Shown: positions 43,685-52,788 of the stretch, one piece after another
Layout of the letters: every line of letters starts with the position of its first letter
Position numbering within the stretch: the first letter of the stretch is position 1
NCBI RefSeq assembly: GCF_019654915.1
Contig: NZ_BPET01000039.1
Location: forward strand, 1-54,880
Length of the DNA: 54,880 nt
Direction of reading: 5' to 3'
Source: Shewanella sp. MBTL60-007
Lineage (GTDB): Bacteria; Pseudomonadota; Gammaproteobacteria; Enterobacterales; Shewanellaceae
Translations under genes and position numbers: made by a program
Notes under the pieces: generated by a model
What the model was told of the DNA's origin: nothing
Seen by the model: the letters and a program-made list of their open reading frames with translations, nothing else
Database searches by the model: none

Positions 43685-43798
43685 TTATCGGCTCTTTTTA
43701 AAAGGTATTAAGATTGTACGTTTGTTGGCATACAGGGACGTTAGGCTCTAGGGCGTTCGCAGGCTCACTGCGAGGCCGCTTCGCTTCTAGATTCTAGG

Positions 43799-43836
43799 AA
43801 AAGCTAAATCAAAAGCTAGTATCAGTTTAGCTTTTT
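43799..43836. terminator. Bidirectional terminator-like hairpin in block 11
   Basis: AAAAGCTAAA (43799-43808) pairs with TTTAGCTTTT (43826-43835), with a T-run after it on the plus strand and A-rich flanks giving T-runs on the minus strand. It could end galE transcription from the right. Confidence 0.5.
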
Positions 43837-43852
43837 ATCTATGTTTACCAAA

Positions 43853-43908
43853 CCTAGAACCTAGAACCTAGAACCTAGAACCTAGAACCTAGAACCTAGA
43901 ACCTAGAA
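43853..43908. repeat. Tandem array, 7-bp unit CCTAGAA x 8
   Basis: Eight perfect copies, then CCTAATG running into the galE stop codon region. Confidence 0.9.
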
Positions 43909-43917
43909 CCTAATGCC

Positions 43918-44937
43918 TTAGACTTCGCTTTGATAACCATTCGGGTTAGTCGACTGCCAGAGCCAGCTGCTTTGCGCCATATCATCGATACTATGAGTCG
44001 CTTGCCAGTTTAGCTCTTTATGAGCTTTTTCTGGGTTTGCATAGCATGCCGCAATGTCACCAGGCCTACGGTCAACCAGTTGGTATTTGATTGTTGTGCC
44101 GCTTGCTTTTTCAAACGCCTTAACCATTTCTAGTACACTATAACCTTGACCTGTACCTAAGTTGTAGGTCACCAATCCTGATTGAGTAGCTAGCTTATCT
44201 AGTGCTCGTAAATGCCCCATTGCGAGATCGACCACATGGATGTAATCGCGAACACCTGTACCGTCAACAGTATCGTAATCACTGCCAAATACGCTTAATT
44301 GCTCACGTTTACCGACAGCAACTTGAGTGATAAACGGCATTAAGTTATTAGGAATATCATTTGGGTCTTCACCAATTAAGCCACTTGCATGAGCACCTAC
44401 TGGGTTGAAGTATCTTAATAAGGCTATATTCCAGCTATTATCTGAGTGATAAAGGTCAGCGAGTATATGCTCAACCATCAGTTTGGATTGACCATAGGGG
44501 TTCGTTGCCCCTGTAGGGAACTCTTCGGTGATAGGTAAACTCGCCGGGTCGCCATACACTGTAGCAGATGAGCTAAATACGAGGTTTTTAACGTTAAACT
44601 CTGCCATCACTTCACATAATACGATTGTACCAGTGACGTTATTTTCATAGTAACGTAGTGGCTGTGCCACTGATTCACCTACAGCTTTTAAGCCAGCAAA
44701 GTGAATCACTGACTTAATATCATGATCTGTGAACAGTTTTTGTAAGAAGGCTCTATTAAGAACATCACCTTGATAAAATGTAACGGCTTTACCTGTGATC
44801 TGCTCGACTCGCTCAAGTGCGGTAACAGTGGAGTTGCTGAGGTTATCTAAGATAACAACGTCATTACCGTTATTGAGTAGCTCTACAACGGTATGGCTTC
44901 CGATATAACCGGCACCGCCGGTAACTAAAATCGTCAT
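43918..44937 (-). CDS. galE: UDP-glucose 4-epimerase
   Basis: A 339-residue SDR epimerase interconverting UDP-glucose and UDP-galactose. It has TGGAGYIGSHTVVELL (about 6-21), FSSSATVYG (about 122-130), YGQSKLMVEHIL with the Tyr/Lys pair, and NLGTGQGYSVLEMV near the end. Length and motifs match GalE. It lies 41 bases after galU on the same strand; together they would feed UDP-Glc, UDP-Gal and, via ugd, UDP-GlcA to the polysaccharide genes. Confidence 0.95.
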   Translation of the reverse strand: MTILVTGGAGYIGSHTVVELLNNGNDVVILDNLSNSTVTALERVEQITGKAVTFYQGDVLNRAFLQKLFTDHDIKSVIHFAGLKAVGESVAQPLRYYENNVTGTIVLCEVMAEFNVKNLVFSSSATVYGDPASLPITEEFPTGATNPYGQSKLMVEHILADLYHSDNSWNIALLRYFNPVGAHASGLIGEDPNDIPNNLMPFITQVAVGKREQLSVFGSDYDTVDGTGVRDYIHVVDLAMGHLRALDKLATQSGLVTYNLGTGQGYSVLEMVKAFEKASGTTIKYQLVDRRPGDIAACYANPEKAHKELNWQATHSIDDMAQSSWLWQSTNPNGYQSEV

Positions 44938-44978
44938 TGTTTAAAATCCTTTCATCTGGACAGATGTTCAAGAGTCCA

Positions 44979-45887
44979 TTACTTAAGCGTCTTAACCACA
45001 GCCTTTAGGTATTCAGCAAACTCTGAGCCAATCTCTTTGTGACGTAACGCATGCTCTACGTGAGCCTGCATATAGCCCAGCTTATTACCACAGTCATGAC
45101 TCTTACCTTGCATGTAATATGCATTTACCGTTTGGTTTTCCATCAGCATGGCGATAGCGTCGGTTAGTTGAATTTCATCCCCCGCGCCAGCTGGAGTCTT
45201 AGCTAGATAAGTCCAAATTTCGGCAGGCAGTACATAGCGGCCAACAACGGCTAGGTTAGATGGCGCATCTTCTACACTTGGCTTCTCTACCAATTGAGTT
45301 AATGGCAGTGACTCTCCTGGTTTTAGCTCTTCGCCATTGATATCGGCAATACCATATTGACTAACAAGCTCGTGAGGCACACCCTCAACCATGATTTGGC
45401 CAACTTCAGTTTTATTATAAAGAGTAACCATCTCGGCGAGATTTTCTTTACTTAAGTCACTGCTTGCATCATCGATGAGCACGTCTGGTAACAGCACGGC
45501 AAATGGTGCATCACCGATAATGCTCTTGGCACACAAAATCGCGTGGCCTAAGCCTTTAGCTTGAGACTGGCGCACACTGATAATAGTGACGTCGTCCGGG
45601 CAAATAGCCTGTACTTCAGCCAGCAGTTGACGCTTAACGCGGCGCTCAAGTTGGGTTTCTAACTCAAAGCTGGTATCGAAATGGTTTTCAACGGAGTTTT
45701 TACTGGCGTGGGTTACTAGGACGATTTCTTTAATCCCAGCAGCGATAGCTTCGTTAACAACATACTGGATCAGTGGTTTATCCATAACCGGCAGCATCTC
45801 TTTAGGGATAGCTTTCGTGGCTGGAAGCATGCGCGTTCCAAGGCCTGCTACAGGGATGACCGCCTTGAGAATTTTATGTTGTTTCAT
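44979..45887 (-). CDS. galU: UTP--glucose-1-phosphate uridylyltransferase
   Basis: A 302-residue nucleotidyltransferase making UDP-glucose. AVIPVAGLGTRMLPATKAIPKEMLP (residues about 9-33; read in two parts, GLGTRMLP and KAIPKEMLP) is the GalU signature. It is followed by VTHASKNSVENHFD, LPDVLIDD and VEKPSVEDAPSNLAVVGRY. It is the first gene of the galU-galE pair; ATG 45887 has AGGAAT in front. In contrast to the protein at 12574, the catalytic loop is intact. Confidence 0.96.
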   Translation of the reverse strand: MKQHKILKAVIPVAGLGTRMLPATKAIPKEMLPVMDKPLIQYVVNEAIAAGIKEIVLVTHASKNSVENHFDTSFELETQLERRVKRQLLAEVQAICPDDVTIISVRQSQAKGLGHAILCAKSIIGDAPFAVLLPDVLIDDASSDLSKENLAEMVTLYNKTEVGQIMVEGVPHELVSQYGIADINGEELKPGESLPLTQLVEKPSVEDAPSNLAVVGRYVLPAEIWTYLAKTPAGAGDEIQLTDAIAMLMENQTVNAYYMQGKSHDCGNKLGYMQAHVEHALRHKEIGSEFAEYLKAVVKTLK

Positions 45888-46386
45888 TCTATTCCTATCT
45901 ATTCTAAATCAGGAGTTGCCATACAAACCTACATTCTATACTGAAACTGGGAAGTATTGGGGAAGATTTGCTGAAAGAGAGCTGTATATTAAACTTATTT
46001 ATTACTTTATGTTCAATATTGGCTGTTTTGTAGGCTAAGTGTCTGTGAAAAAACAGGAGAGCAGACTTAATCTGATAAAGGCAATCCTAACAATGAATCG
46101 TAAATGCCTGAGTTGAAGAGTTGCTTCTTGTGGCTTCTGAGTTTAGATGTCAATTTTTATATACGGTAGTAATGTCTATAGCTAGGTAGTTTTAGGGGAT
46201 GAATATATTCGCGTGTAAAATTATTGTTACATAGATGTGAGGTTTGTGGGTGAAGAATAAACTGTGATCGGGTTAACAAATTTGCAGCTTTAGTTAAGTA
46301 TGAAGTAAGCACTCTATCATCCACTAGCTGAGTACGACATAAAGCGATTTGCTTTAGCTAGTGGCTAGTAACATGAGTAAATAACT
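45888..46386. other. Intergenic region between divergent galU and phhA
   Basis: About 500 bases without a gene or repeat block; AT-rich. It contains the TyrR box at 46214-46231 and must hold both divergent promoters. A short frame at 45817-46038 overlaps galU antisense and is not credible. Confidence 0.6.
46214..46231. promoter_or_regulatory. TyrR box upstream of phhA
   Basis: TGTAAAATTATTGTTACA fits the TyrR consensus TGTAAA-N6-TTTACA with one mismatch (GTTACA). It lies about 155 bases before the phhA start. tyrR is encoded downstream at 48017, and TyrR/PhhR activates phh operons in other gammaproteobacteria. Confidence 0.65.
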
Positions 46387-47178
46387 ATGAGCAAACAGCA
46401 AAATTATACAGCGCGCTTACCAGATGTGAATGGCTATATTGATTACCCTCAAGCCGAACATGAAATTTGGTCTGAGCTATATCAAAGGCAGAGCATTAAT
46501 CTGCCGGGGCGAGCCTGTAAAGAATACCTTGAGGGGTTAGATAAACTTGATCTGGCCAGAGATAGGATCCCGCAGCTAGCGGAAATTGACAGTGTATTAC
46601 AGCAAGCGACAGGTTGGAAAACAGCGGCGGTTCCAGCGCTCATCTCATTTGGTAAGTTCTTTGAACTTTTGGCAAATAAATCCTTTCCAGTGGCGACCTT
46701 TATCCGTAGCCGTGAGGAGCTTGATTACCTGCAAGAGCCGGATATTTTTCACGAGGTTTTTGGGCATTGTCCACTACTCACCAACCCCTCTTTTGCCCAC
46801 TTCTCACATCAGTACGGGCAATTAGGGCTTGCAGCAAATAAAGAGGAGCGTATTTTTTTAGCTAGGCTTTACTGGTTTACGGTTGAGTTTGGTTTACTGC
46901 GTTCTAAAAGTGATGAACTGCGGATCTACGGTGGAGGTATTTTAAGCTCTCCTGGTGAGACCCTATATGTTATGGGAGATCAGCCTGAGATCAGACCGTT
47001 TGACTTAGTCGATGTACTACGTACGCCTTATCGAATTGATATTATGCAGCCAATCTATTACGCCATCGAGAATGTCAGTGATTTGGGTACGATAGCTGAG
47101 ATGGACATTATGGCTGCGGTAAAAAAAGCGCAAAGCTTAGGGTTATTTAAACCGACATTCCCTGCTAAGGCGGGTTAA
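46387..47178 (+). CDS. phhA: Phenylalanine-4-hydroxylase
   Basis: A 263-residue pterin-dependent aromatic amino acid hydroxylase converting Phe to Tyr. The iron ligands lie in HEVFGHCPLL (two His) and TVEFGLL (Glu); YQRQSINLPGRACKEYLEGL near the N-terminus is also typical. The length matches bacterial monomeric enzymes. It is first in a Phe/Tyr degradation cluster with phhB 65 bases downstream. Confidence 0.96.
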   Translation: MSKQQNYTARLPDVNGYIDYPQAEHEIWSELYQRQSINLPGRACKEYLEGLDKLDLARDRIPQLAEIDSVLQQATGWKTAAVPALISFGKFFELLANKSFPVATFIRSREELDYLQEPDIFHEVFGHCPLLTNPSFAHFSHQYGQLGLAANKEERIFLARLYWFTVEFGLLRSKSDELRIYGGGILSSPGETLYVMGDQPEIRPFDLVDVLRTPYRIDIMQPIYYAIENVSDLGTIAEMDIMAAVKKAQSLGLFKPTFPAKAG

Positions 47179-47243
47179 GTAAAGAGTAAGCTTTAAGTAT
47201 TGAATGTTGAATAAGAAAATAATGAATCGTTTGAGGAACAGAA

Positions 47244-47582
47244 ATGACTGAATTAGCGCAAATGAAATGTGAAGCTTGCCACGCAGATGCACCGAAAGTT
47301 ACTGATGAGGAGCTCGCACAATTAATCGCAAAAATCCCTGATTGGGGGGTTGAGGTTCGTGACGGAGTTATGCAATTAGAGCGTGTTTATAAATTCAAGA
47401 ATTTTAAGTTGGCAATGGCGTTTACCAATAAGTTAGCTGATTTAGCTGAAGCCGATTTTCATCACCCAGGCATCTTGACTGAGTGGGGGAAGGTTACCGT
47501 TACTTGGTGGTCTCACTCGATAAAGGGTTTACATAAGAATGACTTCATCATGGCGGCCAAGACCGATGCGCTGCTAGATTAG
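47244..47582 (+). CDS. phhB: 4a-hydroxytetrahydrobiopterin dehydratase (pterin-4a-carbinolamine dehydratase)
   Basis: A 112-residue enzyme that recycles the pterin cofactor of PhhA. FKNFKLAMAFTNKLADLAE and ADFHHPGILTEWGKVTVTWW hold the conserved His residues, with SIKGLHKNDFIMA after. GAGGAACAG precedes ATG 47244. It has the usual position after phhA. Confidence 0.96.
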   Translation: MTELAQMKCEACHADAPKVTDEELAQLIAKIPDWGVEVRDGVMQLERVYKFKNFKLAMAFTNKLADLAEADFHHPGILTEWGKVTVTWWSHSIKGLHKNDFIMAAKTDALLD

Positions 47583-48016
47583 AAGATCGCGCAAAAAGAA
47601 AAGTATTTAAGAAAAAGCCTCATGTAAGAGTGGCAAGAAACATTGGAAAACAGGAGCTGTGAGGCGCTGGGTGCTGCGTACATTTCAGGCCAAACAGTCA
47701 GCGATACCTGTTGTTGCAGCCCCTTGTTAATTTGTGTTTTCACTAAGAAGCGAGGGCTGAACGCTGTTTGTGTCTACGCTGCGCCTTAACTGTGAAGCGT
47801 TTGAGAATTCAGAGCCGAGAGTTTCTTGGCTTTTCCGTATAGAATGTTACAAATCCACTGTAAACAAGTCTTGCCACGGCACCGATAAACTTCTAACGTA
47901 TAGGCGATTACAGAAGTGCATGTTGCTATAAACCTGCTCCACAAACTGAGCTTATTCACTTCTGGTAAGTAGTGTTATCCCAATAACGAGTATTTAAAAA
48001 AGGGAACTGCAATAGT
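47583..48016. other. Gap of about 430 bases between phhB and tyrR
   Basis: I see no gene, repeat block or clear terminator. One weak TyrR-like site, TGTAAACAAGTCTTGCCA (47859-47876; left half perfect, right half 4 of 6), lies about 140 bases before tyrR and could support autoregulation. It overlaps GTTACA-N7-TGTAAAC. Confidence 0.4.
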
Positions 48017-49558
48017 ATGCGCTTGGAAGTCAGCTGTTTGGACCGTGTCGGTCTTGCCAAAGATATCTTGTTGATCATGGAAGACTATGGGATCAACTTG
48101 TTTGCGATTGATGCAAGTAATCAAGGTTTTCTTTATCTACAATTTGCCGAAGTCAGTTTTGATACGCTCAGTGAGTTACTACCCCTAATTCGAAAAGTCG
48201 AAGGCGTACATGATGTGCGTACCGTTTCCTTCATGCCGTCAGAGCAGGAGCACTACGCCTTAAAAACCCTATTGAAAACCTTACCTGATTCGGTGTTTTC
48301 TATCGATGTCAAAGGGCGGATCCGAATCGTTAATGAATCGGCCTTGCACACAGTGGGTATGGCTGAGCACGAGGTGATCGATGAGCCGATAAACCATTGG
48401 GTTCATGGTTTTAGCTTTAGCCGTTGGTTGAGTGAGTCAACCGTACTGGCTCAAGCGACACGGGTGAACATAGGTGAAAATGAGTACCTCGCCGAAATGT
48501 TACCCATTTACCTGCCTGATAGCGGCAGTGACACCCCTATTTTAGCCGGTGCAGTGGTATCGCTGAAATCCCCGGCGCGACTAGGTAAGCAGTTCAATGC
48601 ATTGCAAAACCAATCGAGTGGTTTTGAAAACGTATTAGCAACCAGTGACAAGATGAAGGAGGTGCTGGTTCAAGCACGCCGTATGGCGCAGCTTGATGCG
48701 CCTTTATTGATCACAGGTGAAACTGGGACAGGTAAAGAGTTGATGTCTCGAGCCTGCCACGATGCCAGTATGCGCCGCGAACACCCTTTCATCGCCATTA
48801 ACTGTGCTGCTATGCCCGACAGCGCGGCCGAAGAGGAGCTTTTTGGCTTCGTTAGCAATGGCAGCGTCGTTAAGCGTGGCTTTATTGAGGAAGCGAAGGG
48901 TGGAACAATTTTCCTCGATGAGATTGCCGAGATGTCAAAGTCGGCTCAGGTTAAGCTATTACGATTCATCCAAGATGGCACTTTTAGGCGAGTAGGCGGT
49001 GATGAAGAGATCCGCAGCGATGTGCGTATTATCTGTTCCACTCAGAAGAATCTTGCCGAATTATGCCAAAGTGGCGAGTTTAGAGAAGATCTCTATTACC
49101 GCATCCACGTATTGAGCTTTCATGTGCCGGCGTTACGTGAACGCAAAGTCGATATTATTCCGCTTACAGAGATGTTCCTAGAGCATTATAGCCAGCAGCT
49201 ATCTATACCTATTCGTCGTATATCCGGAGAGTGTAGAGAGCATTTACTCGGGTACGCATGGCCGGGTAACGTACGCCAACTTAAAAATGCGATTTTTAGG
49301 GCGGTATCTATGTGGGATGGAAATGCCGAGCTTACTGTTGAACAGTTAAAGTTACCTTCTTATGCTGAAGGCTTTGGCTATTTCGACCACCAGTTTGAGG
49401 GCAGCCTCGAGCAGGCGATGAAACAGTTTGAAGCGAGCCTTTTACGCAGGCTTTATCCTGCCTATCCGAGTACGCGGCAGTTGGCTAAGAAGTTAGGCGT
49501 TTCACATACGGCAATTGCTAACAAGCTACGGGAATATAAGATAAACAAACCTAAGTAG
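48017..49558 (+). CDS. tyrR: Transcriptional regulator TyrR
   Basis: A 513-residue regulator. It has an N-terminal ACT domain (MRLEVSCLDRVGLAKDIL), a PAS domain (about 80-190), an AAA+ domain with GETGTGKELMSRACH and GGTIFLDEIAEM, and a C-terminal helix-turn-helix (STRQLAKKLGVSHTAIANKL). The sigma-54 contact loop GAFTGA is missing (that region reads FGFVSNGSVVKRGF), as expected for TyrR, which works with sigma-70. It senses aromatic amino acids and should bind the TyrR boxes at 46214 and 49643. Confidence 0.95.
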   Translation: MRLEVSCLDRVGLAKDILLIMEDYGINLFAIDASNQGFLYLQFAEVSFDTLSELLPLIRKVEGVHDVRTVSFMPSEQEHYALKTLLKTLPDSVFSIDVKGRIRIVNESALHTVGMAEHEVIDEPINHWVHGFSFSRWLSESTVLAQATRVNIGENEYLAEMLPIYLPDSGSDTPILAGAVVSLKSPARLGKQFNALQNQSSGFENVLATSDKMKEVLVQARRMAQLDAPLLITGETGTGKELMSRACHDASMRREHPFIAINCAAMPDSAAEEELFGFVSNGSVVKRGFIEEAKGGTIFLDEIAEMSKSAQVKLLRFIQDGTFRRVGGDEEIRSDVRIICSTQKNLAELCQSGEFREDLYYRIHVLSFHVPALRERKVDIIPLTEMFLEHYSQQLSIPIRRISGECREHLLGYAWPGNVRQLKNAIFRAVSMWDGNAELTVEQLKLPSYAEGFGYFDHQFEGSLEQAMKQFEASLLRRLYPAYPSTRQLAKKLGVSHTAIANKLREYKINKPK

Positions 49559-49642
49559 GTGTAAAAATAGTTTGCCGTCGACTCATGCTTAAATAGGCTG
49601 TGGCTGATAAAAAGGAGCGTCATTAGCCTATTAATTGGAGGT

Positions 49643-49660
49643 TGTATCAATAAGTTTACA
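49643..49660. promoter_or_regulatory. TyrR box upstream of the fumarylacetoacetase gene
   Basis: TGTATCAATAAGTTTACA: right half perfect and left half TGTATC for TGTAAA, with the correct N6 spacer. It lies 183 bases before ATG 49844. Confidence 0.6.
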
Positions 49661-49843
49661 TTGGCGGGGTTAAAGTGATTAACTGTGATTTTGTTCACAC
49701 TATTCCACTGAGTAGCAAGTTGATGTCATTCTATGACCCAGTCTCGAATTATAACCAATGTTTCGATTTTGGTAAAAGCTCGCTGCTAACGCAAAAGAAC
49801 AAAGCACGTATCGCAGCCAAGCCACAATTTATTAGGAGTGAGG

Positions 49844-50830
49844 ATGAAGTTAGCAAGTTATGATAATGGACGCCGTGATGGTCAACTGATGTTGGTTAGC
49901 AAAGATTTGACCAAGGCTGTTGCCGTACCTGCTATTGCTCATACGATGCAGCAACTGCTGGATGCGTGGGAGTTGCTGAACCCACAGCTAGTTGAGCTGT
50001 ACGATGCTTTAAACAGGGGCATGATGGATAACGCGGTAGATTTTGATGAGTCTAAGTGTTTGTCTCCGCTACCAAGAGCCTATCAATGGGCTGATGGGAG
50101 TGCCTACGTCAACCATGTTGAGTTAGTGCGTAAAGCCCGTGGTGCCGAGATGCCAGAAACATTCTGGACAGATCCGTTGGTATACCAAGGGGGCTCTGAC
50201 AGCTTTATCGCGCCTAAGGCGGATATCCCGCTAGCAAGCGAAGAGTGGGGCATCGATTTTGAGTCTGAAATTGCAGTGATCACAGATGATGTACCCATGG
50301 GCGTATCAGTTGAAAATGCCGAGCAACATATTAAGTTGCTGATGCTAGTGAATGACGTATCGCTAAGAAACCTTATTCCGGGTGAGCTTGCAAAAGGATT
50401 TGGCTTCTTCCAATCAAAACCATCGAGTAGCTTTTCACCTGTGGCGGTGACTCCTGATGAACTAGAAGATAAGTGGCAGGACTCTAAGATCCATCTGCCG
50501 TTAATTACTCATCTTAATAGTGAGCTATTTGGTCGTCCTAATGCCGGAGTTGATATGACGTTCAACTTTAGCCAACTGGTTTCTCATGTGGCTAAAACTC
50601 GTCCAATTGGCGCGGGAGCAATTATCGGTTCAGGCACTATCTCAAACTATGATCGCAGCGCAGGCTCTAGCTGTCTTGCGGAGACTCGTATGCTTGAAAC
50701 CATAGCTGAGGGTAAGCCGACGACCTCATTCATGGGCTTTGGTGATCGGGTTCGTATTGAAATGCTTGATGAAAACAATAACAGCATCTTTGGTTCGATT
50801 GACCAGCAAGTCGTGGAGTATAAGGCTTAG
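49844..50830 (+). CDS. Fumarylacetoacetate hydrolase family protein (tyrosine catabolism)
   Basis: A 328-residue enzyme of the FAH superfamily that would split fumarylacetoacetate to fumarate and acetoacetate. DFESEIAVITDDVPMG holds the metal-binding acidic residues; VNDVSLRNLIPGELAKGFGF and IGSGTISN are also conserved. ATG 49844 is preceded by AGGAG; a GTG at 49838 lies before it in frame but overlaps that site. maiA follows after 113 bases. hpd and hmgA, needed for the earlier steps, are not in the window. Confidence 0.92.
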   Translation: MKLASYDNGRRDGQLMLVSKDLTKAVAVPAIAHTMQQLLDAWELLNPQLVELYDALNRGMMDNAVDFDESKCLSPLPRAYQWADGSAYVNHVELVRKARGAEMPETFWTDPLVYQGGSDSFIAPKADIPLASEEWGIDFESEIAVITDDVPMGVSVENAEQHIKLLMLVNDVSLRNLIPGELAKGFGFFQSKPSSSFSPVAVTPDELEDKWQDSKIHLPLITHLNSELFGRPNAGVDMTFNFSQLVSHVAKTRPIGAGAIIGSGTISNYDRSAGSSCLAETRMLETIAEGKPTTSFMGFGDRVRIEMLDENNNSIFGSIDQQVVEYKA

Positions 50831-50854
50831 TACCTTGTTGATTGTAGCGCTGAT

Positions 50855-50884
50855 AAGGCTAATTCTTAGGAGTTAGCCTTTTTT
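50855..50884 (+). terminator. Terminator between the FAH gene and maiA
   Basis: AAGGCTAA and TTAGCCTT form an 8-bp stem with a 10-base loop, followed by TTTT. It would reduce maiA transcription from upstream unless it acts as an attenuator. Confidence 0.7.
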
Positions 50885-50943
50885 ATAAATAGACTCCCTA
50901 GTTGTAATGGATATATCGATTTTTAAATAAGGACGGTACTCAG

Positions 50944-51594
50944 ATGAAACTATACGGTTACTGGCGCTCAAGTGCCGCTTATCGCGTACGTATTGCGATG
51001 AATCTAAAGTCGCTCGTTGCAGAGCAAGTTTCTGTGCATCTGGTTAAAGATGGCGGTGAGCAGCATAAGGACGAATATCAACGAATAAACGCTCAAGAGT
51101 TAGTGCCCAGTCTCATTATTGAAGATAATGGTCAGCAGCGTGTGTTAACCCAATCTCTCGCTATTATTGAGTATCTTGATGAGGTTTATCCAGAGGTTGC
51201 ACTTTTGCCTAGCTCGCCGCTCGACAAGTCTGTTGTGCGCGCAATGGCGTTAACGGTGGCTTGTGAAGTTCATCCGCTTAATAACCTTAAAGTGTTGCAA
51301 TATTTGGCTAGTGAGCTAGATATTGCCGATGAAAGTAAAACGGCTTGGTACCATCATTGGGTTAAAGAGGGCTTTAGTGCATTAGAAAAGCAACTAGCGC
51401 GACATAGCGGGCTTTTTTGCTTTGGTGATAACCCAAGCCTTGCCGACATCTGTTTAGTGCCTCAGGTGTATAACGCCAAGCGCTTTAAGGTCGACATGAG
51501 TCCATACCCAAATATTGAGCGTATAAACGCACACTGTTTGACTCAGCAAGCATTTATAGATGCAGTACCCGAAAACCAATTGGACGCAAGTTAA
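50944..51594 (+). CDS. maiA: Maleylacetoacetate isomerase (zeta-class glutathione S-transferase)
   Basis: A 216-residue GST. YWRSSAAYRVRIAMNLK (about 6-22) carries the zeta-class SSxxxR active site, and LTQSLAIIEYLDE the glutathione contact. The C-terminal SLADICLVPQVYNAKRF is the GST N-capping region. It isomerises maleylacetoacetate for the FAH enzyme upstream. Confidence 0.95.
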   Translation: MKLYGYWRSSAAYRVRIAMNLKSLVAEQVSVHLVKDGGEQHKDEYQRINAQELVPSLIIEDNGQQRVLTQSLAIIEYLDEVYPEVALLPSSPLDKSVVRAMALTVACEVHPLNNLKVLQYLASELDIADESKTAWYHHWVKEGFSALEKQLARHSGLFCFGDNPSLADICLVPQVYNAKRFKVDMSPYPNIERINAHCLTQQAFIDAVPENQLDAS

Positions 51595-51695
51595 CTGCTA
51601 TATGCTCGTTATTGTTTAAGTATTGCTAACAGTTTTGCGAGAAATTTGAAGAACTGATTGGCTTATATCTAGCTTAATAACGAGCGTTGGTATAG

Positions 51696-52577
51696 TTAAC
51701 GGTTTTGCATGAGAAACTCAACAAACGCCTTGTCAGCTTGACTGATAGGCCGTTGCTTTTTCCAAGCGATATGTAAGTCTAAAAACATAGGCGGGCAGAA
51801 GGGTTTGGCGCAGATGTTGTCGTGTTTCTCTATCACCATCTCTAGTACGCTGGTTATTCCATATTCTTGTGCTACCACCTGTTTAATGAGGTTAATTAAG
51901 TTTGTTTCAAATGCGATATTCGCTTTAAGTCCCAATTGCTCAGCCTGTTCGAGCATCCAATCACGATGAAAATATCCAGGCTTAAAGAATACCAGTTCAT
52001 GTTGGAAAAACGCTTCTAGCGTTACCGCATCGGATTTAGCAAGTGGGTGCTCTTTACCAACAGCAACTACCATTTGTTCTTGTAGTAGCAAATGACTGTC
52101 AAATTCATCGGTGAGATCGTTGGCGGTAATAATAGCGATATCGACATCTTCATTTTGCAGCATTCTTAGTGTGTCGCGGGTTCCGCCTTCGAACAGAGAT
52201 AACTTAAGCTGTGAATGCTGATGCCGAAACGCCATTAATCGACTAGGAAGGTAGTATGAGCCTAGCATGCCCGGCACAGCTACCCTGACTTCGCCCATTG
52301 TGAGGTTCGCCATCGATTTGATATGTGCTTCAGCTTGAGCCATTTTCTTGATGATCAACTTGGCATGTTGGTGCAGGGCATTGCCTTCGGCCGTCAGCGA
52401 AATTGATTTACTGCTTTTGTTCGGGCCTCTATCAACTAGCGTGACACCAAGCTCCTGTTCGAGTCGCTTAATGCTCTGACTCAATGCAGGTTGGGCCATA
52501 TTGAGTTGCTCGGCGGCTTTGGTGAAACTCCCTACTGTAACCAATGCATCTAAGTACTTTAACTGCCTAATATCCAT
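51696..52577 (-). CDS. LysR-family transcriptional regulator
   Basis: A 293-residue LysR protein. The N-terminal winged helix reads MDIRQLKYLDALVTVGSFTK followed by AAEQLNMAQPALSQSIKRLE; the effector domain spans about 90-290. It is divergent from an MFS gene across 211 bases, the classic regulator/target layout; the pair resembles YnfL-YnfM of E. coli. The effector is unknown. Confidence 0.9.
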   Translation of the reverse strand: MDIRQLKYLDALVTVGSFTKAAEQLNMAQPALSQSIKRLEQELGVTLVDRGPNKSSKSISLTAEGNALHQHAKLIIKKMAQAEAHIKSMANLTMGEVRVAVPGMLGSYYLPSRLMAFRHQHSQLKLSLFEGGTRDTLRMLQNEDVDIAIITANDLTDEFDSHLLLQEQMVVAVGKEHPLAKSDAVTLEAFFQHELVFFKPGYFHRDWMLEQAEQLGLKANIAFETNLINLIKQVVAQEYGITSVLEMVIEKHDNICAKPFCPPMFLDLHIAWKKQRPISQADKAFVEFLMQNR

Positions 52578-52690
52578 GTTGACTCTTTCTATTTTTTTAA
52601 TCGGCGTTCACTCTTTGTTTAGCGCCTTTTCTTGTATTGGCTCAGTATTAATTTTGGGCCGTTGATAAGGTTTCTACTTTAAAGTTGCTA

Positions 52691-52730
52691 TAACAAAAAT
52701 CAATAACTTTTGTATTTTTTAGTTGTTATT
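52691..52730. promoter_or_regulatory. Candidate LysR operator in the divergent gap
   Basis: ACAAAA-N9-TTTTGT (around 52693-52713) and the overlapping AATAAC (52702-52707) / GTTATT (52725-52730) are inverted repeats in a very AT-rich stretch between the LysR and MFS genes. The position suits a LysR operator; the motif itself is not diagnostic. Confidence 0.35.
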
Positions 52731-52788
52731 CTTATGCGTTAGCCGTTGATATGCTATCGAGTAATTAAACATTTTGAGTTAGTTACCC

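Larger units (their letters stand above)
43740..43915. repeat. Mosaic hairpin-word repeat block 11 with a 7-bp tandem array
   Basis: TCGCAG-GCTCA-CTGCGA forms a 6-bp stem around 43747-43763, then GGCCGCTTCGCTTCTAG. It ends with an array of CCTAGAA x 8 (43853-43908) at the galE stop. The array unit is the heptamer that closes the right side of the other blocks. Confidence 0.8.

Noticed and set aside
49675..49863. Short gene before the FAH gene
   Set aside because: It starts with GTG without a ribosome site, overlaps the FAH start and has no recognisable motif.
52578..52788. Extra small RNA in the LysR/MFS gap
   Set aside because: Only AT-rich inverted repeats are seen, which fit an operator; no promoter-terminator pair.
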